From positions 1 through 64,000 of the forward strand of contig NW_019173953.1 in the NCBI RefSeq assembly GCF_001642475.1: a DNA stretch of 64,000 nt. Reading direction: 5' to 3'. Of this stretch, positions 11,360 to 22,868 are shown piece after piece (position 1 is the stretch's first letter; every line of letters starts with the position of its first letter). A program made the translations under genes and the position numbers. The notes below the pieces were generated by a model. That model made no database searches, had not been told where the DNA came from, and saw nothing but the letters and a program-made list of their open reading frames with translations. Source of the DNA: Fonsecaea monophora. Lineage: Eukaryota; Ascomycota; Eurotiomycetes; Chaetothyriales; Herpotrichiellaceae.

Positions 11360-13486
11360 CTATAAATTCGACTCCCTCTTGACCATAATATTCAATTTGG
11401 CTCTCCCAGCCATCGTGCCACTCTTATTAAGCGCCTGCAGATTCTTCTTGAAGCTCAAGAAAGGGCCATCGTCGTGGTCTCTGATGTAATATGCAAAGTC
11501 GGCCGTGTCGTCCACCTCGGTCTGGGAGAAACCATTGCCGAGAAAGGCGAAGCGGTTCCCCTTGTATTCAATCTCCCAGTCGTCACCTCGCACATCAGAC
11601 ACCGCCTCGAGGTAGTGCAATGTACTGCCGGGCCACAGGGCGGCGATCTTACCCGAAGCCGAGTTGTTCTTGTACCACGAGCGGCACTCTTCATGCCACA
11701 CCGTTTTCGACATGAACGAGTCTTTGTACGCAATGAAATCCTTGACCGCCTCGAGTTTGGGTGACATGGAGTGGATGTTTTCCGTCTGCCAGCGGTTGAT
11801 GAGTTTCAAGATATAATCGGCTTGCGCCTCTGTAAAAACGGTCAGTCGGATTCAATCAAGCCAATAGAGGAACACCATATTCAAAATCGTCGTTGAAATT
11901 CGTATCCGCCGCCCCACAAATGGTGAGATCGACGGCGGGAAAAAAAAAGGAAATTGAAATAAAGGGCAGAAAACATTCAACCAGGCACACAAGAGATATA
12001 TGACGAGAATCTTACCAATCGCCGTCAAGACCGGCCCATTCCCAATAGGACAGTTGGGCCCCAGGAACATGAAATAGTTTGGAAACCCTGGGGCGGCAAT
12101 ACCGAGATAAGAAGCAGGCTCTTCTGCCCACTCATTCTGCAGGTTCTTGCCCTTGGTCCCGATGACAGGAAAGCGAGGTTTGAAGGACGTGTCGAACCCG
12201 GTGGCACAGATCAAGACATCCACGGGATGCTCTCGACCGTCGTCGCAAACACAACCTGCGGGCGTGATACTGAGGATTTCTCCGTATACGACCTCGATGT
12301 TGTCCGCCTTCAGAGACTCCAAATAGCCAATGCCGGGGGTCAGTCTCCTGCAGCCCACCGACCACTTCGGGATCAGCTTGTCTTCGAGGACGGGATCGTG
12401 AAGCTTCTCCGACATCTGCTTTTGCATGTGCTGGCGGGTATCCCGCTGGACCTGCGTGTTTTGAAGGAAGATGGCAAATTGGCTGTTCAGTGCGGATTCG
12501 ATGCCTTTGCGATATTCGAGGAGTTTTCCCTTGTCCCTTGCGAAGCTTTCTCGCTCCTCACGACTGTATGTTCGACCCTCGAGGCCTTGTACTGGCGAGA
12601 CCCAAGTTGGCTCACGGATGAAGGTCGTGACCTTCTTAGCAATCGGGCGAATAGCTGGGAGAATTTGAATCCCGGAAGACCTAAAGTATAGGGACGAACT
12701 CAGCATCGAGACCAGGGGAAGTCAGAGAGAGCTAGATCACAGGGTATATTGGCTTACCCGTTTCCGATCAGGCCGACAGTTTTACCTTCGAGAACCGTCT
12801 TGTCATCCCAATTCGCACTGTGCAATAATGGACCTTTGAACGATTGGAGACCAGGAATCCGCGGCCACTGCCAGGCGTTGAGGATGCCGCCGGCATTAAC
12901 GAGGATATCACAGCGGTCTGGAAAGGTTTTGCCAGAGAGAAGGTCCTGGACCGTGACATCCCAAGTGCCTTCTTTCTCGTCCCATCTCGCCCCGGTAACC
13001 TGGTGTTTCACTCTCACGTATCGTCGTAGCTTGTACTTGTCACTGAAGTCGTTGAAATACTGGTATATCTCTCGACTTCCGGCATAGACGGCAGACCAGT
13101 CATGTTTGGGTTCAAAGGACCAGGTGTAGGTATGTGCCGGGATGTCGCATGCACAGCTGTGACAAACGTGACAATATTAGACACTCATACACTGGTCATG
13201 AATAGATTGGGGGGAGTTTAGTAGTGACCAGGGGAGACGGAGAGAAACCCGTCGTCACTCACCCGGGATATCTGTTCTCGAACCATGTGCCCCCGAGCTC
13301 GCCATTCTTCTCGTACAGTACCAGCGAAAAATCGTCAAACGACCTCTGGAGCTTATATGCAAACAACAGGCCAGACGCTCCAGCTCCCACGCAGATTACG
13401 CGCAGGTGTCGTTGAGCTTTGATCGGTTGGGAACCCCCAGGCTGAGTCCCTGAGGATCTCAAGTCGGGTAAAATAGTATCGGCCAT
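11360..13486 (-). CDS. Flavin-containing Baeyer-Villiger monooxygenase (type I)
   Basis: FAD/NADPH enzyme expected to insert oxygen next to a ketone, giving an ester or lactone. Four exons (13486-13263, 13156-12758, 12680-12016, 11829-11360) give 585 residues. It has the FAD Rossmann motif GAGASG; GGTW with ENRYPG; the type I fingerprint FKGPLLHSANWD (F-x-G-x3-H-x3-W-D); and the NADPH motif GNGSSG, which is split by intron 2. A second characteristic segment is ATGFDTSFKPRFP. The start is the first ATG in frame, with A at -3 and G at +4. The last three residues, SNL, resemble a weak peroxisomal signal, but this is untested. Its neighbours are a hydrolase downstream and a P450 upstream, as in ketone or terpenoid ring-cleavage routes. 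Confidence 0.9.
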
Positions 13487-14548
13487 TCTATCGAGGACAG
13501 CACGTTTTTTGATCGGAGAAGAACAAAACAGAGGGGAAAGGGCCAACAGAGAGTCGGCCAGAGCAAACAATAACCACCACCACCGTTGCGCGGGAGGTCC
13601 AGGTGCTCTATATTATTCCCCCTCAGTTGGTGAAAATTCCCGACGCTGTACATCTGCTGGAAGTTCGACCTTCGTCGCACTTATTAGTACCATCGTGGCT
13701 CTTGACTTCTTTGGCAAACGACCGAACAGAAGACCAGCAGAGCAAGTCAGTGCCACCAGCCCTACGCAGGTTGTTTGATGGCAGCCGAGGCCGTTTCAGC
13801 ATCCACCCATCCAACACGGATGCCCGCTTTTGCCTCCTCTGCGCTCGAATGCCCGCCCCCACGTCCTGCAACAGCCCACTACGGGCACTGGGCTCCCAAA
13901 ACGTTTCCAAATGGATCCATCTCAGTGATCTCTCTCTCTCTCTCTCTCTCTAAGGGCGGATGGGAAGGTTGGAACGAGAAGGATAGACCGAGGCCAAGTA
14001 AGACCTCTTGCGCGTCACGTCAGGAGAGAGTCTAAGTCTACTTGTAGAGATAAGTATTGGTATATTCTTAATAGTGCGTAATTGGAATTATTCAATATCA
14101 CATTACCAGTATATACGAATCATCTTGCGCTGGAATCGATACATTCTTACTTTGGCTAGGACTTGGTACCAAGTTTATCTAGCCCAGAACGACTCCGAAG
14201 ACTCGCTCTAGGTATTACTACAGATCAAGTAGCTCCCTGGATGCATGTGCTAACAGCCTTGTACGCAGAAAATCAGTCCAGAAGGACTGCTATGAATGGA
14301 GGTTCTGGGGACTAGAGATGACACTCCTTGTTCACATGCACTGTCTGCGATCTCAAAGCACCAAAGGCATAGCAGCCTGGTTTTCTTCCTCGTTGATGAT
14401 TCCCCTCCCCAATCCTTGCTTGGATGAGCAATTTTATCCCTAGTGTCGGGCTTCGTTATATCGTTCCAGCTTTCGCTACCGTCCTTGAAACCCCTCTGTG
14501 ACAATGCTCTTGAAGGCCCCCCCGAAAATTTGACGGCTGCGAGCGTCC
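13487..14548. promoter_or_regulatory. Monooxygenase promoter and P450 3' flank, with CT microsatellite
   Basis: About 1.06 kb between two minus-strand genes. The part next to 13.5 kb should be the promoter of the Baeyer-Villiger enzyme, and the part near 14.5 kb the P450 3' end. A CT dinucleotide run fills 13930-13951; around 14.03-14.2 kb the sequence is AT-rich. No gene was recognised. Confidence 0.5.
13930..13951. repeat. CT microsatellite
   Basis: Eleven uninterrupted CT units, about 450 bases upstream of the Baeyer-Villiger monooxygenase start. Confidence 0.85.
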
Positions 14549-16690
14549 TCACGTCTTGCCCGCGAAATGGGTATCGGGATGTGCCATCAATACTTTTACC
14601 AGGTTCTGCATCCCAGGCATATCCCCGTCTTTGGTAGCTTGTGCCAAACTTCTCACATCACTATGGGCATTTTGGAATTCCTCCTCGATCACGCGAGCAT
14701 GCTGCTCGCTTCGACAAGAGATAGAGGCCTCGAATGGCAACGGTTTGGCGAAGACGCCTCCTGTGTGAATCTCAGCAAGAGGTGACGGGTGTTGAGGTTG
14801 GTCGCGCCATGAAAGGGAGCGACACTTGTAAGACGGAAGGGGATGCAATGCTTACCGCTATATCCCAGGGTGTCGATGGGAATCAGTTTCCCATTTTCAT
14901 CACACTTCTGGCTGACATTGAAACCCCACAACAATCGAGATGCAAGCAGGAACAGGCTGGGCTCCGCCATATTCAAACCCGCACAGATGCGGCGTCCGAC
15001 ACCATAGGCGAAATGATCACGTTGCTCTGCGTCATCCATATTCGCATACTCCTGAGCACTGAGCTTGTAATCGATGTAGCGCATGGGCTCAAAGACTTCT
15101 GGGTCTTTGTGCCGTTTTTCATCTTGATGGATGGAATAGGCATTCGCTATGATGGTGGTATGAGCAGGAATGTAATATGATCCGTACCAGTCTTCCTTGC
15201 TTGTCGCATGGTAGAAACCTGCAAGCGGATCTTTTTGTCAGAATTCCCAAACGCGACACACCAATGACTGAAAGCACCATTTTCCAATAAACCACGTACC
15301 TTGATTTGAAAAGGGTCGCCAGCGGAGGGTTTCCTTGATGACAGCCCGGATGTAAGGCAAGTTGTGCTCATCATCCTTGACTGGAATTCGGTCTTTGCCC
15401 ACCACCGAGTCGAGTTCCTCCTGGGCCTTCTTAACCACACGTGGGTGTAAAGCCAATGCCATGATCAGATAATTTTGGATCGAGCTGGTGGTGCCGGCGC
15501 CAGCCAGCATCAGACCGAGAGTAACAAGGGCCGCCTCGTCTTCGTTGAAGCCTTCTGATGGGTACTGCTTGATAAAATCGGTTGCGAAGCATGGCACAGC
15601 TTTGCCTTGGTCTACAGCCTTCTTTGCAGGATCCCACCATGCCCGTGCAATCGAGTCCAGCATTTTCGCATTGTCATCATAGGTTTTTCTCCACCACGCC
15701 AGAGATCGTGGGATCTGCTGCAGAATTGGCCATCTATCGTCGACAAATTTTCCGGGATGAAGATTGGTTTCCAGCCATGACCCGGTCAGAAGCAATCCCA
15801 GCGCAGAAGGATCAGTGATATCATCCGCACGGAAGCTGAAACATGAGCACCGTGTCTGTCAGCCGAGCTATCCACCAAACATAAGACCTTCCAAGGACGA
15901 CATACCCATAGACTGCTGTAGTGAGAATGCTGGCCCCAAACCGCTCTGTGTGCAGGTAAAATTGTTCGGGAGATTTCAGCAAGTCATGGAGATACTGTTT
16001 GGTTTCATAGTCTTGAAAAGGAAGAAACTTTTTGGCAGCAGCGGCGCCTGAGACCGAATTGAAAATCTTTCTCTGCTTTTTCCACATCTAGACATACAAT
16101 GAGTTTCGTTGCTTGTTCCAAGGCAGGATGGGCGCACTCACATTGTTGTAACCAGTGCTGACGATGGATATACCGCGAAAGATGCAGTCGTGGAACGCAT
16201 ACATTTTTGGCCGGTCATTGTAGATATTTCCGCGCTGCATTTCAATCAGTACTGCATCAATCTCCAGGCGTCGCCGAAGGGGGTCTTTGCTTCATTCCTA
16301 CCTTGTAGCACAAGTCTCGTACGACTCGCGGAGAGTTTAACACAATCTGCAGGTTTGGGCCCTGCCAGACACTGATTATCTCACCATATTCCTCAGAGAG
16401 CTTCTTGAAAAATATGTGGCATTTGTCTTTTGGGTAGCCTGGGGTTCCGGTGAAGATACTACTGGGTGGTCCTGGAGGCTAGGGTTTTTCTCAGCAGGGC
16501 ATATTCTCAACAAATAGCACTTTGTTTCACTCACCAGATAGCGTAGGTTTCTGTATTTCCCGATGAGAAAGTATCTCTGGATAAACCACTGGAGGAAATA
16601 TACAAGACCGAGAGCAGGAGGAAGGACAAAGAGAGCCACCAGGTGATCTCTAGAAGACAATAGCTCCTCAAGAGAGTGAATTATGGCCAT
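14549..16690 (-). CDS. Cytochrome P450 monooxygenase, microsomal
   Basis: Haem-thiolate hydroxylase, probably anchored in the ER. Seven exons (16690-16535, 16478-16302, 16234-16142, 16087-15906, 15835-15300, 15218-14856, 14760-14549) give 572 residues. An N-terminal hydrophobic helix (VALFVLPPALGLVYFLQWF) is followed by the proline-rich hinge PPGPP at the start of exon 2. The I-helix motif is AGAGTTSS, the K-helix ExxR motif is ETLR, and the haem loop is FAYGVGRRICAG, whose Cys is the axial ligand. The layout resembles fungal O-methylsterigmatocystin-oxidoreductase-like P450s, but the subfamily cannot be fixed by eye. It is divergent from the short-chain dehydrogenase across about 500 bases. 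A natural role is to hydroxylate a ring carbon for that dehydrogenase to oxidise. Confidence 0.92.
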
Positions 16691-17192
16691 GATCCCTATT
16701 CACTTGTAGGGACGACTATGTATTCGCTACAAGTGAGAAGACTTTTCCATTAGAGGAGGATGACAGGGAATATGTCCTCCTTTTTGACCAACCCAACAGC
16801 TCCATCACTGTTGCGTCACTTGATCTTCTATCCTTCTATCCAGGCATACCTGACACGACATGGCCCTCCGTCGGACGTCAAGAGATGGTTGCCCGCCCCC
16901 GCCCCCGACTTAGATTGTGGACGGCCCAGCTTGCACCGAGAACCAGGGCGCGGGGAATGCGGATGTCTCTTCTTGTGCCGAAGGTTGGTAAATCTACTAA
17001 CCCAGCGCAGGCAATTTTCAGACCAAACGACGACGGGAGCATTACCCAAGTTCAAAAAAAGGTCTTAAAAAGTCCTCGCTTTCCCTCTCAACAGGATCCA
17101 GATCAGCATACCAATAGGGGCCGATTCACGACCGGCTATTTCTATCCTTGAATCGTCGACAAAAAGATTTTGGCAGGCGCGTGCACAATAGA
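16691..17192. promoter_or_regulatory. Bidirectional promoter, P450 / short-chain dehydrogenase
   Basis: 502 bases separate the divergent ATGs, so the two genes probably share control. One CCG-N1-CGG element, a possible zinc-cluster half-site pair, lies near 16870, within the stretch ctccgtcggacg. No TATA box is obvious. Confidence 0.45.
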
Positions 17193-18307
17193 ATGGCTAA
17201 GGCGGATCTCGAAATTCGCCCAGAGAGCATTCGAAGCTTCAAAGGACAGGTTGTATTGATCACAGGTAATGTTCGCATTTTCTGCCCCTTCGAGAAAGAA
17301 TAGGGCTGGGGTTTGGTTTGCTGACATCTCAGGATGAGTATAGGAGGCTCGTCGGGAATAGGATTGGCCACGGCAAAGCTCTTCTTGTCCAAAGGGGCGA
17401 AAGTTGTCAATCTTGATCGGACAATTCCTGCTTCTTTCCAACATGCCGATTTTGAAACCATCATCTCGGACGTCACCAGCTGGACGTCACAATTGAACGC
17501 ATTCAAGCAGACGATTAGCGCTCACGGTGGCATTGATGTTGTCTACGCCAATGCTGGCATCGCCGAAGGCGAGATGGCTTTGCAGGACAAGGTTGATAGC
17601 GTCTCAGGCGATCCAATCGAGCCAACCTGGAGCACAGTCAAGATCAATCTCATCGGACAGCTGATCACACTGAAGCTGGCCATCCACTACCTCAAAGCTA
17701 ACCCAAACGGAGGCAGCATCATTCTCTGTGCGTCGAGAGGAGGTATGTTTATCTGCCCACGGCGGTGGACATTGGCCAGTCGCTGACAATTCTCTCCAGG
17801 TTATGCAGGCTATGCGATGCCCGTGTACACCGCCACCAAACACGGTGTAAGTAATGCATGTCTCCGTCTCTTAGTGCCGTGAGAGAGTCTGTCGGAACAA
17901 GGTGAACAGAAATGCCTTACCAAACAACAGCATGCTGACCTATGAGCGAATAACAGACCATTGGGCTTTTACGAGGCACATGGCGACACGTTTTGCAGTG
18001 GGGGATCACTGTCAATGCCATTGCTCCATCCTTTACACTCACGGGCTTGACCACAGAGTCACAGAGGCTGTTTGAGGAGGCCAATGTCCCATTGCAGACT
18101 GGAGACGACGTTGCACCTGCTGTGCTCTACCTCGCGCAGGACAAAAGCCTGGCGGGCCGTTGTATTTCCATCTCTCAGGGCAAGTTCCGTGAGCTTGAAG
18201 GAGTTATTGATGGGTTACGATCAGAGATATATGGAGTCGATGACTTTGAACCCAAAACTGACAGAGAAGTCGCTGCGGCGCTGTCAACCCAAACCACACT
18301 GTGGTGA
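17193..18307 (+). CDS. Short-chain dehydrogenase/reductase
   Basis: NAD(P)-dependent oxidoreductase of the classical SDR family, 289 residues, probably cytosolic. Four exons: 17193-17265, 17344-17742, 17800-17846, 17957-18307. The cofactor motif is TGGSSGIG, with its second residue split by intron 1; then come ANAG (NNAG position), a serine in CASRGG and the catalytic YTATK. Exon 3 is only 47 bases but carries the Tyr/Lys pair. The overall pattern recalls fungal 15-hydroxyprostaglandin-dehydrogenase-like SDRs. It is divergent from the P450, so oxidation of the P450's alcohol product to a ketone is the likeliest role. Confidence 0.9.
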
Positions 18308-19088
18308 TGGCAAAGCATAGGCTGTTTCCGAGGCTCTAGCATCAACTCAATGATGCCTCTGCAATCCAAAGTTTGATGATAGTTTGTAAGACGGTGAAAT
18401 TGGAATGCGTCCAGCCGCTCGTTTCGGTACTCATACTGCAACCCTCGACTGTCTTCAGTTCGTTACTCGAGGGAGGATATTCCGCTCATGAGCATGTCTC
18501 TCGGCATGTGTTACAACTCCTGATGCGGGGACTTACAGTCTCAACACGTCCAGCTGCAGCTCTCATTCTCGTCTGGGAAGACGGATAGGCCAGACCGGGT
18601 ATGGTTCCTTTCCTACAAGATTCTCTGGAGCCAAGGCCGTAGTCCTGGAGACGATGACAATCATTTTATGAATGCGCTCGTTATCAGTCAGTCAGCGTCG
18701 GCCACTTTCCGGTGTAGTTGCCACCAGCCGCCTGTGGTTCTGCGGTTCTTTTGCTGGCCACAGCGAACGCCGTTGGAACGCCGAAGTCCCACCCCACAAC
18801 GTGTGTATCCAGAATGCTACGGCGACGATTAAGCGCGGAGATCCTAGTCCTAAGTAGACACTGACTAACGCTCTTCCACGCCCAGGGATTGTTCACTGGA
18901 TATGGCAGCCTTCCTATTCGCTGAGGCCGCCTCCGCCAATATCTCAGTGTCTCTGCATTGATTGATGGCCATCCCCGTCGCGCTCACCTGCGAGAGATAA
19001 AGGTTCATAATGCCAGGCTAAGAGCGTGGGTGTCGTCGCCTTGTCGCCAGCATTCACGGTCGACCTTCAGATACTTACTCCTTCTACC
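18308..19088. promoter_or_regulatory. Spacer with probable promoter of the amidohydrolase gene
   Basis: 780 bases between two plus-strand genes. It contains several scattered CGG/CCG triplets but no tidy palindrome that I could verify. No gene was recognised. It marks the break between the P450 block and the formamidase block. Confidence 0.45.
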
Positions 19089-21505
19089 ATGACGACCATT
19101 GTGCCAGTCCCGAAAGATTATCCCAAGGAAATCATTGGCTATGCGCAACCTTGGATCGTGAGCCCCGGGGATAACGTCGACATCAAGGTCTCTTGTACCG
19201 AAGCCAGGTACAATTACCGCACCGTCCGCGTCATCCAGGGCCACGAGGGAGAGAAAAGCCCGCGGCACAAGGAGGAGGAAATCACAGAGATCCCCCGCGG
19301 TTCACGCGATGGTCGATACCAAGTGGCTCACATCGGCTCGTATGGCAAAGTCAAGGATATTGGCCTGACTGCAGCAGACGACGGGCTGAAGATCTCCGTC
19401 TACGTGCAACCATGGCTGATCCCGTGCAACCACGTCCAGGCGATCGTCTCTACTTTGGACGTCTCGAGCAAGACCGGAATTGACGTGGTTCTCGATCAGC
19501 AAGGGCAGGTTGAGTTTTGGGTCGGATGTGGCGCTGACGTCCAAGTTGTTCGTTCCGGCTTCACTCCCGTCAAGCGGAGGTGGTTCAAACTCGACCTGAC
19601 CGTTCGCGGAACGCAACTGGAGGCGGTCCTGACACCGAAATCTCGCGTTACCGAGCCGGTAGCAAAGCAGAGTGTGTTCACCGCGGATTTGAAAAGCCCA
19701 TTCAAGGTCGCCGCGTGTACGCCATTGCTCGTGGCGGCCAACCGACAGGCATCTCCCCAAGACAGCTCGCAGACGGTCGTTCCAACAAACAAGTACAATG
19801 GCCGACTCGACTCACTTGAGCTGAGAGCAACTGGGGTGCGCGAGCGTGTCCTTGCCAAGTATGATTTCGCCATCGAAATCTCGAGTGATCGTTTCTTCGA
19901 CGTGTCTCAAAATAAGCGACATGGTGATTTGGTCAACGCGCCCACACGAGCGATGAAGGGACACGACTGGGATGGATCGGAAACGGATTGGACAAAGGCA
20001 AAGTATGGGTACGGAGCCATTCATTTCCACGAAGACGACTTGGACGATGCCGAGTGGGACACGGATTTCTCGATTCAAATCCCCAAGGACGCCAGATCGG
20101 GCGTGTACAGTGTCGTGATTCGCGGCGCTGACGATGATGTTGGCGAGAACGTGGTCTTTTACGTGAGACCGACTCCAGAAACCACGGCCAAGGTGAGATC
20201 CCGGCTCTAAAGAATGCTGCAAGATGTGGGAAAACCGAGGCCACTAACAAGATTCTCATAGGTAGGAGCTAAGGTCGCCATAGTCATGTCCACGTTTACA
20301 TATCTCGCCTACGCCAACGACCACATGTTCGACCCCGACACACCCGCTCGTGCCGAAATCCCTGCTGGTCTCGATAACCTGGAATTCTACAAAGATGAGA
20401 CGTTCTACAAGCAAGATCGACGGAGAGACCTCGGTCTTTCCCAATACGACGTCCACAAGGACCACAGCGGCGTCGTCTTCTCTTCCGCCAAACGTCCATT
20501 GCTCAATAACCGGCCCGACTATATCAACTGGTCGGGCCACCGTCCTCGCGAGCTCAGTGCCGAGTTGATCATGGTCGGATTCCTCGACCAGTCGGGCGTT
20601 CCATACGATGTGGTCACTGACCACGACCTTCACACCTACGGCGCCTCCATGCTGGCGCCCTACACGACGGTCATTACTGGGTGCCACCCGGAATATCCCA
20701 CTCTGCAGTCGTACGCGGCATACGAAGGGTTTGTCCAGCAAGGAGGAAACATGATGTATCTCGGTGGAAATGGCTTCTACTGGGTTTCGGTGACGGATCC
20801 ACAACGACCGTGGCGGTCAGAGGTCCGCCGTGGAGGCCAGGGAGTGCGCACTTCGTGGCAGGAGCCTGGCGAGCGGCATCACTCTCTCAACGGCCAGCAA
20901 GGGGGTCTTTGGCGAGATTATGGCAAGGCGGCGAATTACTTGGTGGGTATCGGATGCTGTGGAGAGGGACATGGCGCAGGTAGGTGCTATCTCTTCAACT
21001 TTCCCCTTTTCTTCAACAGTCTATCTAACACGAGACCCTAGGTGTCGCATATCGTCAGACCGAAGATCTTCGCAAATCCCACCCCGAACTGGCCTCGTGG
21101 CTGTTCCGTGACATTCCCGAGAACCAACTCATCGGCGAGAATTCTCTGGGCGAGTACGGCGGCGGCGCCAGTGCCGACGAGATTGACCGCGTCGACTTTG
21201 CCTATGGCAGTCCCGCCAACGTGGTCGTTGTCGCGTCCAGCGTCGGCCACTCTGACGATTTTGGCCTCTTCCCAGAAGACGTCAGCTTCCCCATCCAGGG
21301 CACGCTGGGGACCCAGACCAACCTGATCCGCTCGGACATGACATACTACGAGACGAGTGGTGGAGGGGCAGTCTTTTCCGTGGGCAGCATCAGCTGGTAC
21401 TGCGGACTGGGATACAACGGTTACGACAACACGGCCGCGCTGGTGACGAGGAACGTGTTGCTGGAATTTGCAAAGGGCCCAAAAGGAACTATTATCCAGC
21501 AGTAG
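19089..21505 (+). CDS. N,N-dimethylformamidase large-subunit-like amide hydrolase
   Basis: Predicted hydrolase of N-substituted formamides or related amides. Three exons (19089-20192, 20262-20979, 21042-21505) give 761 residues, close to my recollection of about 760 for the bacterial DMFase large subunit. The N-terminal half looks beta-rich and lectin/jelly-roll-like; the C-terminal half carries the active-site domain. From memory, the bacterial enzyme binds mononuclear iron through two Tyr and one Glu. Candidates here are Tyr382 or Tyr385 (FTYLAYAND), Tyr430 (GLSQYDVHK) and Glu512 (TGCHPEYPT), with matching spacing for the last two. ATG 19089 is chosen over an upstream in-frame alternative because the following residues match the family start better. 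No separate small subunit is seen nearby. Confidence 0.82.
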
Positions 21506-21697
21506 AAAAGAAGTGACAGGGCTTGAGATGTGAATAACTCGGTACAGCTTTCTCATTCCTGTGTCATGATTTGTCTATAGAGCTTCCCACCCTCTGGGTT
21601 GTGTACCTAGAAGCTGCTTCTCTCAAATTCGTATTATATTCATTTGATGCCAATGACGATGTCTATTCATTCCTACCACATCCTCCGCTCGTACTAA

Positions 21698-22868
21698 CTA
21701 GGTGTACTTGTTCTTTTTGTGCGCGACGCGCTCGGCCTCGGGGTCGATCGTACTACGGGGATCCTTGAACTCGAGCCATCCGAGCATGGGCTGGCCGGGG
21801 GGGTTAGCAGGAGGGAATGGAATCAAGGGAAAATTCTGGGGGGAATAAGGAGCTCACATCACTCAGGGCGTAGCCCATGATCTTCTGGATCCTGACGGGA
21901 AGGGTTCTGGCAATTTCGGGCGGCACCGCGAGGTACTGGTTCTCCTCCTGGCGCAGCCACCCGCGGGTCATGAAGCAGCTGAACAGCAACCGTTCCTCGT
22001 CGGTGGTAGTGTTGGCGCTGCCGCCGTGGTAGCAGCTCGAGAGCATGATGAAGCCGTCGCCGGGGTTGAGTTCGGCGTAGTGGGCGAAGCGTTCGTCAGG
22101 CGGGTGTTCGGTCGCCTCGAGGTGGCTGGCTGGGATGAACCTCGTGGCACCGTTGGCCTTGGACGTCTTTGTGCCGGCCACGAAGAAGCCAATCCCGTAC
22201 TCGCGCGAATTGGTGCGCGGGTAGACGTCGACCCGCGGCCGGTCGGCGTAGTGGATGTCGTCGTCGCGGTGCAGCGGTTGGTCGTAGCTGTTGCCCGGCC
22301 GCACGGAAAAGGCGATCGTGTTGTTGAGCTGCGGTGGCGACACGTTGAGCGTGTCGCGGTCCCCGTACCACGGGTAGCTCTTGGTGGTGAGGAAGCGCTC
22401 GCACACGGCCTGGTAGAGGTCGTTGCCGACCAGGTCGACCGCGAAGGTGCGCGATTTGGCGCACAGCCCAAATGCCCGTCGCGTCGATGGTGGGAAGAAG
22501 TTGTTGCCGGCCTCCCAGGGCACGTCAGCCTCAAGATACGGTCGCACATCCCGTTCAATCTGCGCAAGCGACTCTGGCGACAGGATTCTGCGCACTACGA
22601 CGCCGCCCACGGCCCTCAGTCCTTCGACCACGTCATCCACCTGCGCATTGGCTGCGTCGAATTCGGGAACCGCGACATGTTTGCGGGCCGGCCAGGCCTC
22701 TAGATCGCTCCCAGCCAACATGCGCTCGTATGAGATGAAAGCATCCTCATAGCGCACCGTCGGAGGCGCAAACGACGACTTCGTCCCGTAAGAAGGAGCA
22801 GCAGCCGCCGGTGCGGTCTTCTCCAACACGGCCACCTGTGTGATCTCTTCCGTCCCGAGGCTACCCAT
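21698..22868 (-). CDS. Phytanoyl-CoA dioxygenase (PhyH) family protein, copy 1
   Basis: Fe(II)/2-oxoglutarate-dependent oxygenase of 367 residues. Exon 1 is 22868-21858; a short second exon, 21790-21698, encodes the last 30 residues (PMLGWLEFKDPRS...). The iron-binding HxD is in PLHRDDDIHY, and the distal His is in SCYHGGSANT. A following Arg in DEERLLFSC may bind 2-oxoglutarate, though this was not checked against a structure. It is clearly paralogous to the gene at 30.0-31.0 kb, which shares NGATRFIP, YHGGSANTTTDEER and LRQEENQ. Coding is very GC-rich. It is convergent with the formamidase homologue and divergent from the UNC93-like transporter. The substrate is unknown; members of this family include hydroxylases and ring-forming oxygenases of natural products. 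Confidence 0.88.

Noticed and set aside
13487..13570. N-terminal extension of the Baeyer-Villiger enzyme
   Set aside because: The frame is open but begins with TTG; the first ATG, at 13486, has a good context and fits the family.
22026..22703. Long plus-strand frame opposite PhyH copy 1
   Set aside because: It is an antisense shadow of a GC-rich exon whose sense frame has intact HxD and distal-His motifs.
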